NCBI GenBank assembly: GCA_030614305.1
Contig: JAUWKH010000144.1
Location: 1 to 5,268, forward strand
Direction: 5' to 3'
DNA: 5,268 nt
From: Bacteroidota bacterium
GTDB taxonomy: Bacteria > Bacteroidota > Bacteroidia > Bacteroidales > JADFUO01
Both the position numbers and the translations under genes were made by a program. Shown one piece after another: positions 1 through 4,796 of this stretch. The notes beneath the pieces are model-generated. The model made no database searches. It had not been told where the DNA came from and worked only from the letters and a program-made list of their open reading frames with translations. Numbering within the stretch: the stretch's first letter is position 1; each line of letters opens with the position of its first letter.

Positions 1-82
1 ACATACCTGCTGTTGTTGCAAATATGAATGTTAAAGCGAAAATTGTCGCTAATAATCCTGTTTTTACTTTTTTTGTTTTCAT
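1..82 (-). CDS. Start of an exported protein of unknown function (signal peptide only, cut by window edge)
   Basis: Reading the minus strand from the ATG at 82, the frame stays open for 27 codons to the window edge. The peptide has a basic start (MKTKKVKTG) followed by a hydrophobic stretch (LLATIFALTFIFATTAGM), which is a typical Sec signal peptide. Only the signal peptide is visible, so the mature protein and its function cannot be named. It begins 17 bases after the stop of the Spy-like gene, in the same direction, so it is probably the last visible member of the sigma/anti-sigma operon and an exported product controlled with it. A second Spy/CpxP-like periplasmic protein is one possibility, but that is a guess from context. 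No Shine-Dalgarno site is present; the upstream bases are A-rich. Confidence 0.72.
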   Translation of the reverse strand, partial: MKTKKVKTGLLATIFALTFIFATTAGM

Positions 83-99
83 TGTTATTTGTTTTTAAA

Positions 100-651
100 T
101 TAGTAATTATTTTTTCTATGAAATTTACTTTTATTAAAGTCTTTTATTTTTTTATGTCTGAATTGCTTGTCTTTACCAGTTTTATAATCTTCGTCCATTA
201 TCATACACTTATACATTCTTCCTAAGCGTACAAATTGCCCTGAATCGCATATATTTTTCGTGTCAATAAAGTGTTTGATGGTTTTCTTTTTTAAGGAAGC
301 ATGCAAAAATCCAATCTCATTGGCTATTTGGTTTAATTTGGCAGTATCGGGATCGGTTTTTGATAATTCTTCCATCATAACTATTCGGTTTTCTTTTAGT
401 AATTCTATAATTTTTTTAGAATTATTATGAAATTCTGTTTTAAGTTGAGAAAACTCTTTTTCTTGTTCAGGAGACAGGTTCAGTTCTTTCTTCATAAATT
501 TATGTGGTCTTTCTCCTGACATAAATTCAGATGGTGGAGTGGGCTTAAAAAAATACACATGGTAAATTATTGTTGTTATTGCTGAAACGTTTATTACAAG
601 CAAAATAACAATTATCCAGATAAATAAGTTTCTGTTTTTAAAGTAATTCAT
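100..651 (-). CDS. Membrane-anchored Spy/CpxP/CnrX-like periplasmic protein (heavy-metal resistance/sensor type)
   Basis: A 183-residue protein with one N-terminal membrane helix (about 9-31) that is probably an uncleaved anchor, followed by a mostly helical, charged periplasmic domain. Residues 57-67 (LNLSPEQEKEF) resemble the LTxxQ-type motif of Spy, CpxP, ZraP and CnrX, and the helical hairpin after it (about 60-130) fits that fold. Family members are periplasmic chaperones or metal sensors acting in envelope-stress or metal-resistance circuits. Two cysteines (135 and 149) lie near the end of the domain, and the C-terminal tail (about 155-183) is strongly basic with two histidines. The gene starts 11 bases after the anti-sigma stop, so co-transcription is likely. 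By analogy with CnrX it could tune the anti-sigma factor, but a plain chaperone role is equally possible. The metal, if any, cannot be read from the sequence. Confidence 0.8.
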   Translation of the reverse strand: MNYFKNRNLFIWIIVILLVINVSAITTIIYHVYFFKPTPPSEFMSGERPHKFMKKELNLSPEQEKEFSQLKTEFHNNSKKIIELLKENRIVMMEELSKTDPDTAKLNQIANEIGFLHASLKKKTIKHFIDTKNICDSGQFVRLGRMYKCMIMDEDYKTGKDKQFRHKKIKDFNKSKFHRKNNY

Positions 652-662
652 AATTTGTTGAT

Positions 663-1115
663 TTAATCGTTAAGTAAAAAAGTTTCTATAGTTTCTTCAT
701 TAAGTTCATTTACATAATATTCGTTGGCATAAGCTTGTAAAAGATTTTCGTTACTTTCAGTATAATTGTTTGTTTCGTATTTATTTCCTAAATTAATTCC
801 GAAGAAAATACCAAATGCTAACAGAATTGCTAAAGTTACAGGTTTAAGTAATTTTGTAAAAGAGGGGAGAAATCCGGTTTTAATTTCTGAAGAATTTAAT
901 TCTTCAATTTTCTGCTGTATCCTGGTAAAGAAAAATGGATAAGATTTATTCTTTTCTTCCTTGTTGATTATTACCAAAGTATTTTTAATTTTATCATATA
1001 ATTTTTTGCAGGAAACACAAGCATTAATATGCTCCTGAATTTTACTTTGAGTTTCCGTATTTAATTCGTTTTCAATGTAGAAGATCAAATTTTTATGTAC
1101 TTCTTTGCAATTCAT
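663..1115 (-). CDS. Zinc-finger transmembrane anti-sigma factor
   Basis: A 150-residue protein. The cytoplasmic N-terminus carries a ZAS-type zinc-finger motif: C3, then H29-x3-C33-x2-C36 (HINACVSC), which in this family clamps the partner ECF sigma factor. A single membrane helix follows (about 91-110), then a short acidic periplasmic tail (111-150) rich in Asn, Glu and Tyr. The size and layout are usual for the family. The ATG at 1115 is chosen because it puts C3 in the place typical of zf-HC2 proteins (MNCKEVHKNL). The frame is open upstream to a TTG at 1154, which would add 13 residues without a recognisable function. It lies 48 bases downstream of the ECF sigma gene, which is the obvious partner. 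Release of the sigma factor would need proteolysis or a conformational signal; no protease gene is visible here. Confidence 0.88.
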   Translation of the reverse strand: MNCKEVHKNLIFYIENELNTETQSKIQEHINACVSCKKLYDKIKNTLVIINKEEKNKSYPFFFTRIQQKIEELNSSEIKTGFLPSFTKLLKPVTLAILLAFGIFFGINLGNKYETNNYTESNENLLQAYANEYYVNELNEETIETFLLND

Positions 1116-1163
1116 ATTTAAATCATTTAAAGATAAGACAATTTTTATAAACAAAACTTGCGG

Positions 1164-1745
1164 TCAGTATATGTTCTTTTTGTAATAGTTTATTAATTTT
1201 TTCTGAAGATTAATTTTTGCCCTATGAATTAAAGATTCAACTGAAGATAGCGACAAATCCATGATTTCTGCAATTTCTTTATATGATATATCTTCAAATT
1301 TATTTAATGTAAAGGCAATTTTTTGATTATAAGTTAATGATTCAATGGCTTTGTATAAGATATTTTTTCTTTCCTCATTTTCAATTTTTGCATCAGCATT
1401 TTGCGAATCTGAAGCAGGGATATCAATCTTTTCTTTTTCGGAATTCAAAAAAAACTGCTCAATGCTTTTAAACAAAATATTTTTCTTTCTTTTTCTGATA
1501 AAGTTCAATGATTTATTAACAGAAATTCTGTAAAGCCATGTAGAAATTTTTGCCTCTTCACGAAATTTATATATTGATTGATAAATCTCAATAAAAACAT
1601 CCTGTGCTATATCCTGTGCATCATCCTGATCATGAACAAAACTTTTACAGGTATTTATAACCAATGAACTATATTTATCAACCAGTTCTTTAAAAGCCCG
1701 ATGATCTTGATTAATAATTTTTTCTATTAAGATTTTATCTTCCAT
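1164..1745 (-). CDS. ECF-type RNA polymerase sigma factor (RpoE-like)
   Basis: A 193-residue sigma-70 family protein with only regions 2 and 4, as expected for the ECF group. Region 2 (about 17-84) contains the core-binding and -10 recognition part, including DAQDIAQDVFIEIYQ and STWLYRISVNKSLNFIRK. A variable, charged linker (about 85-127) follows. Region 4 (about 128-181) holds the helix-turn-helix for the -35 element, including SYKEIAEIMDLSLSSVESLI. The start is the only ATG before region 2. It heads an operon with a ZAS anti-sigma factor, a Spy-like periplasmic protein and another exported protein, so it most likely directs an envelope-stress or metal response and probably its own operon. 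The 77-base gap after nhaD has no convincing terminator or promoter, so some readthrough from nhaD is possible. The regulon cannot be told from this window. Confidence 0.93.
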   Translation of the reverse strand: MEDKILIEKIINQDHRAFKELVDKYSSLVINTCKSFVHDQDDAQDIAQDVFIEIYQSIYKFREEAKISTWLYRISVNKSLNFIRKRKKNILFKSIEQFFLNSEKEKIDIPASDSQNADAKIENEERKNILYKAIESLTYNQKIAFTLNKFEDISYKEIAEIMDLSLSSVESLIHRAKINLQKKLINYYKKNIY

Positions 1746-1822
1746 TGAATTTTCTATTAGACACGACCCAAACTAAAAACTTGTGTGGCAAGAAAATAAT
1801 TTTATTTATTGTAGATTCTATT

Positions 1823-3283
1823 TTACCAAAATATTTGCATTTGCAGGTAGTATATGCCGGCACCGGCAAGGTAGCCTATTAAAGCTAATAAACTGATCCT
1901 TTTTATGTACCATAAAAAATCAATTTTTTCCATACCCATTGCTGCAACACCGGCAGCCGAACCGATAATCAGAATACTTCCGCCTGTACCTGCACAATAT
2001 GCAAGGAATTCCCAGAACCGGCCATCCTGCACAAAAAAATGAGCATAAGCTTGTTCCGCAACAGGTAAGGTATTTATAATTTCAGGTGTCATAGTCGGAT
2101 ACATGCCCATTGCCCCGGCAACTAATGGAACATTATCAACAATAGCAGATAAAAGTCCTATTGCCAGATTAATTGTATAAATATTTCCAAGTTTTTCATC
2201 TAAATAACCGGCTAATAACTGAAGTTGTCCGCCGGTTGCCAAACTGGATACAGCAGTTAATATTCCAAGAAAGAAAAAAATTGTGGGTACATCTATTTTT
2301 GTCAATATTCTTACTACTGATAAACGGCGTTTGTCTTCACCTGTTTTTTTTCTGTGAATAATTTCTGTTATAATCCACAAAGTACCTAAACCTAATAACA
2401 TGCCCATATATGGATCAAGGTGAGTGAATGTTTTAAAAACAGGTACAAATAATAATATTGATATACCCAGAATTAATATTAACTTTCTTTCGCCATGGGT
2501 AGTAAATTCTTTACTTTGTTTTTTATTAATATCAGGACGTTCAACATTTCCTTTCATAGTAAATGACAGAAGAATAAGCGGAATAATCATAGTTATTAAA
2601 CTTGGTATAATAACCATTGTTATGATATTTATGGTTGTAACCTGTCCGCCAATCCAAAGCATTATTGTTGTTACATCTCCGATTGGTGACCATGCACCTC
2701 CGGCATTTGCAGCCATAACTACCATACTTGCAAAGAACCATCGGGTTTTTTGATTGGCAATTAATTTTCGCAACAAGGCAATCATTACAATGGTAGTAGT
2801 CAAATTATCTAATGCTGCTGACATAAAAAATGTTAAAAAACTAAGTATCCAAAGTAATTTAACTTTATTTGTAGTCTTAATTTTATCGGTAATTATTCTG
2901 AAACCCTGATGTTGGTCAACTATTTCAACTATTGTCATTGCACCCAACAGAAAGAACAATATTCTTGAGATTTCAGCCAAATGATGATAAAGTTCATGAT
3001 GGCTGATAAAATATTTCATAGCTTCAAACATATTGCTATCAGGATTATTCTTCAGAAAATCCTGATAATCCGTGCTTTCTAAATAATGATGCCATGAAGG
3101 ACTGAAGCCGTTATGATCCGGGCCAAGCGTAAGAATTTTTGTGCAAGCTAAAACCAAAATAACCCAGGTTAATACGCCTGTTATCAAAGCAGTAGCAGCC
3201 TTATTAACTTTTAGAGGATGTTCAAGAGCAATTACGGTATATCCAAGAATAAAGACAATTACCATTAAAATAAACATATCCAT
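1823..3283 (-). CDS. nhaD: NhaD-type Na+/H+ antiporter
   Basis: A 486-residue polytopic inner-membrane protein of the ArsB/NhaD (ion transporter) superfamily. NhaD proteins exchange cytoplasmic sodium or lithium for external protons and matter for salt and alkali tolerance. The sequence shows the N-terminal block YTVIALEHPLKVNKAATAL (15-33), the conserved intramembrane motifs ALDNLTTTIVM (158-168), ANAGGAWSPIGDVTT (192-206) and SAIVDNVPLVAGAMG (379-393), and a glycine-rich CAGTGGSILIIGSAAG segment (430-445). The two halves each carry a DN pair (159-160 and 383-384), consistent with the inverted-repeat fold. Length is normal. The ATG at 3283 is preferred; a TTG two codons upstream and an ATG two codons downstream are alternatives. 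An external loop (about 51-104) is unusually rich in histidine. It is divergent from exbB and 77 bases upstream of the sigma gene. Confidence 0.93.
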   Translation of the reverse strand: MDMFILMVIVFILGYTVIALEHPLKVNKAATALITGVLTWVILVLACTKILTLGPDHNGFSPSWHHYLESTDYQDFLKNNPDSNMFEAMKYFISHHELYHHLAEISRILFFLLGAMTIVEIVDQHQGFRIITDKIKTTNKVKLLWILSFLTFFMSAALDNLTTTIVMIALLRKLIANQKTRWFFASMVVMAANAGGAWSPIGDVTTIMLWIGGQVTTINIITMVIIPSLITMIIPLILLSFTMKGNVERPDINKKQSKEFTTHGERKLILILGISILLFVPVFKTFTHLDPYMGMLLGLGTLWIITEIIHRKKTGEDKRRLSVVRILTKIDVPTIFFFLGILTAVSSLATGGQLQLLAGYLDEKLGNIYTINLAIGLLSAIVDNVPLVAGAMGMYPTMTPEIINTLPVAEQAYAHFFVQDGRFWEFLAYCAGTGGSILIIGSAAGVAAMGMEKIDFLWYIKRISLLALIGYLAGAGIYYLQMQIFW

Positions 3284-3311
3284 ATCCAAGTATTTTATTA
3301 TTAATTGACAA

Positions 3312-3319
3312 CAAATGTA
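3312..3319 (-). promoter_or_regulatory. Candidate Bacteroidota -7 promoter box for nhaD
   Basis: Read on the minus strand this is TACATTTG, an exact match to the Bacteroidota primary-sigma -7 consensus TAnnTTTG. It sits 28 bases upstream of the nhaD ATG, which would leave a leader of about 20 bases. I see no good -33 TTTG at the expected distance of about 19-21 bases upstream, only T-rich sequence, so the call rests on the -7 box and its position. Confidence 0.4.
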
Positions 3320-3366
3320 AAAAAGTTTTTACATAAAAGGGTATATAATAAATTGCTTTAATATCA

Positions 3367-3412
3367 GTTAATATTAACAATACGATGTTAAAAATTAAAT
3401 AAAATTTAACAT
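3367..3412. promoter_or_regulatory. Cluster of GTTAA/TTAAC palindromes between nhaD and exbB (possible operator)
   Basis: Positions 3367-3378 form a perfect 12-bp palindrome, GTTAATATTAAC. Seven bases on, ATGTTAAA (3385-3392) is matched by its reverse complement TTTAACAT (3405-3412) across a 12-base A-rich loop. Together they give four GTTAA/TTAAC half-sites in 46 bases, lying 47 bases upstream of exbB and upstream of the candidate nhaD promoter. This could be an operator for a dimeric regulator shared by both divergent genes, or a chance feature of very AT-rich DNA. No known regulator can be named from the motif. The rest of the gap (3284-3458) holds no gene and no clear plus-strand TAnnTTTG box; TAATTTTA at 3433-3440 is a near match only. 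Confidence 0.35.
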
Positions 3413-3458
3413 TATACCATTTTGAATATACTTAATTTTAGGCAAAAAATTTAAACAA

Positions 3459-4148
3459 ATGATAACAGGATTAATATTACAGATTACAAATGCAGCACAG
3501 GTAATTGAGGGCGAACCAACTGAAATATCCATTTCAATCTGGGAATTAGCACTTAAAGGTGGCTGGATAATTGCAATACTTGCAGTTTTTTCAATTATTG
3601 CGGTTTATATTTTTATTGAAAGGTTTTCAATTATCAACAGAGCTTCAAAAGAAGACCGTAATTTCATGAATAATATCAAGGATTTTATTCATAACGGCAG
3701 AGTTGATTCGGCACTTTCATTATGCAGGAATAATAACAGCCCGATAGCAAGAATGATTGAGAAAGGTCTTTCCAGAATAGGAAGACCACTAAATGATATT
3801 AATGCAGCTATTGAAAATATTGGAAAACTTGAAGTATCAAGGCTTGAAAAAAATACTGCAGGATTGGCAACCATTGCAGGAGCTGCTCCTATGCTTGGTT
3901 TCTTAGGAACAGTTATTGGAATGATCAGAGCCTTTTACGATATGTCAATGGCTGGAAATAATATTGACATAGCACTGCTCTCAGGTGGTATTTATCAGGC
4001 TATGATAACTACTGTAGCTGGATTAATTGTTGGAATTATTGCATATATTTGTTATAACATACTGGTTGCAAGAGTTGAAAAACTTGTTTATAAATTGGAA
4101 GCACGTGCAACCGAATTTATGGATCTTTTGCACGAACCTGCTTCTTAA
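3459..4148 (+). CDS. exbB: ExbB-like proton channel subunit (MotA/TolQ/ExbB family)
   Basis: A 229-residue inner-membrane protein of the MotA/TolQ/ExbB family, which forms the pentameric proton channel that energises TonB. It has three membrane helices in the family layout: one at about 35-56, then a large cytoplasmic region (about 57-133), then helices at about 135-158 and 178-205. The second helix holds the signature APMLGFLGTVIGMIRAF (143-159) with T151 on the channel face, and the third holds QAMITTVAGLIVGIIAY (180-196) with T184/T185. These Thr and Gly positions line the proton path in the family. The N-terminus (1-30) is a short periplasmic segment that may start as a weak signal or anchor. 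Start ATG at 3459 follows an A-rich region without a Shine-Dalgarno site. It is followed by exbD and tonB on the same strand, which favours ExbB over TolQ or MotA. Confidence 0.92.
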   Translation: MITGLILQITNAAQVIEGEPTEISISIWELALKGGWIIAILAVFSIIAVYIFIERFSIINRASKEDRNFMNNIKDFIHNGRVDSALSLCRNNNSPIARMIEKGLSRIGRPLNDINAAIENIGKLEVSRLEKNTAGLATIAGAAPMLGFLGTVIGMIRAFYDMSMAGNNIDIALLSGGIYQAMITTVAGLIVGIIAYICYNILVARVEKLVYKLEARATEFMDLLHEPAS

Positions 4149-4150
4149 TT

Positions 4151-4170
4151 GTGTCTGTCTATAATGTCAG
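4151..4170 (+). repeat. Degenerate intergenic repeat, copy 1 (exbB-exbD spacer)
   Basis: GTGTCTGTCTATAATGTCAG lies just after the exbB stop. Its reverse complement nearly matches 4775-4792 in the exbD-tonB spacer: 17 bases agree, with one substitution and a two-base gap. The pair is therefore an inverted repeat that frames exbD. It may be a remnant of a dispersed family of intergenic palindromic repeats. The function is unknown. Confidence 0.5.
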
Positions 4171-4198
4171 TTGAATTCAAATAAAATGAATAATGAAC

Positions 4199-4218
4199 AT
4201 CCCGAAAGCTTTCGGGAT
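4199..4218. repeat. Perfect 20-bp palindrome in the exbB-exbD spacer
   Basis: ATCCCGAAAGCTTTCGGGAT reads the same on both strands. As RNA it could form an 8-bp stem with an AGCT loop, and it is much richer in G/C than the surrounding spacer. No run of T follows directly, so it is not a standard intrinsic terminator. It could be an RNA-stability hairpin setting the exbB to exbD ratio, a dispersed repeat, or a protein site. The rest of the 115-base spacer shows only AT-rich sequence and repeat copy 1. Confidence 0.7.
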
Positions 4219-4263
4219 TAACGATTTTAGATTTTATTTTGTAATATTATAATTATAAATATA

Positions 4264-4674
4264 ATGGCTATTTACACACGAAACAAAAAAAGTATTGCTT
4301 TCAGTATGGCTTCAATGTCGGACCTTGTGTTTTTATTGTTGATATTTTTTATGTTAACATCAACACTTGTCAGCCCGAATGCCATTAAACTTTTACTGCC
4401 CAGTAGTAGTAGCAGAACTATGGCTAAACAAACTGTTACGATTTATATTAATGATAAATTCAAGTATTTTGTAAATGAGAATCAGGTTAATCTGGCAAGC
4501 CTGCAAGATAAAATTGATAATAAAATTGCCGGACAAGTTGATGCCTCTGTTGTTTTAAGAGCAGATAAGTCAGTACCACTTCAATATGTTGTGAATGTTA
4601 TTGATGCTGTAAATAATATTAATCAGAAATACGGAACAAAACATAAGGTGATACTTGCGACCAAGCCTAAATAG
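4264..4674 (+). CDS. exbD: ExbD/TolR-family biopolymer transport protein
   Basis: A 136-residue bitopic inner-membrane protein. A short basic cytoplasmic tail (1-18) leads into one membrane helix (about 19-37), MSDLVFLLLIFFMLTSTLV. It contains D20, which corresponds to the single essential proton-carrying aspartate of ExbD (Asp25 in E. coli). A periplasmic domain follows (about 45-136), with the conserved VVLRADKSVPLQYVVNVIDA segment (96-115). Length is normal. It partners ExbB to convert proton flow into motion of TonB. It begins 115 bases after exbB and ends 122 bases before tonB, which are unusually long spacers for an operon of obligate partners; both hold palindromic repeats. Only one ExbD is seen, whereas many Bacteroidota clusters carry two. 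TolR is a less likely alternative because a TonB-like gene follows. Confidence 0.92.
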   Translation: MAIYTRNKKSIAFSMASMSDLVFLLLIFFMLTSTLVSPNAIKLLLPSSSSRTMAKQTVTIYINDKFKYFVNENQVNLASLQDKIDNKIAGQVDASVVLRADKSVPLQYVVNVIDAVNNINQKYGTKHKVILATKPK

Positions 4675-4742
4675 AGTTTATCTATAGACAAAATGTGATT
4701 GATAGAATAATGAAATTCCAAACCATAAATCAAGTCGGTATA

Positions 4743-4776
4743 AGCAGTCCGCAATTAGCAAAAAATGGAGACTGCT
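4743..4776 (+). repeat. Hairpin in the exbD-tonB spacer
   Basis: AGCAGTC (4743-4749) and its exact complement GACTGCT (4770-4776) are separated by 20 bases and could pair as a 7-bp stem just upstream of the tonB start at 4797. Nearby AGTC and GACT fragments (AGTCGG at about 4734, GACT at 4777-4780) look like eroded units of a longer tandem palindrome. It may be a dispersed repeat, or it may control tonB translation. No T-run follows, so it is not a terminator. Confidence 0.45.
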
Positions 4777-4792
4777 GACTATAAACAGACAC
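4775..4792 (-). repeat. Degenerate intergenic repeat, copy 2 (exbD-tonB spacer), inverted relative to copy 1
   Basis: On the plus strand this is CTGACTATAAACAGACAC, nearly the reverse complement of 4151-4170. It overlaps the right arm of the 4743-4776 hairpin and ends just before the tonB start codon, so the repeat may have supplied part of the translation start region. Confidence 0.5.
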
Positions 4793-4796
4793 TAAA

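Noticed and set aside
28..225. Plus-strand hydrophobic frame of 65 codons at the left edge
   Set aside because: It is antisense to the end of the Spy-like gene and the next signal peptide; its Phe/Leu richness comes from A-rich coding on the other strand.
1116..1154. Longer anti-sigma start at 1154 adding 13 residues
   Set aside because: It is a TTG, and the ATG at 1115 places the first zinc cysteine where the family has it.
1776..1793. Small inverted repeat CTTG/CAAG followed by T's on the minus strand between nhaD and the sigma gene
   Set aside because: The stem is only 4 bp with a 5-base loop, which is too weak for an intrinsic terminator.
1746..1822. Possible ECF autoregulatory promoter upstream of the sigma gene (minus strand GTCGTGTCTAA as a -10 and a TAGTTTG near-match to the -7 box)
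   Set aside because: No GGAAC or AAC-type -35 lies at the right distance, and TAGTTTG is one base short of TAnnTTTG with no -33 element. The evidence is too weak to annotate.
2424..2753. Plus-strand open frame of 109 codons inside nhaD
   Set aside because: It is antisense to strongly conserved NhaD coding sequence, has no family features and no start context.
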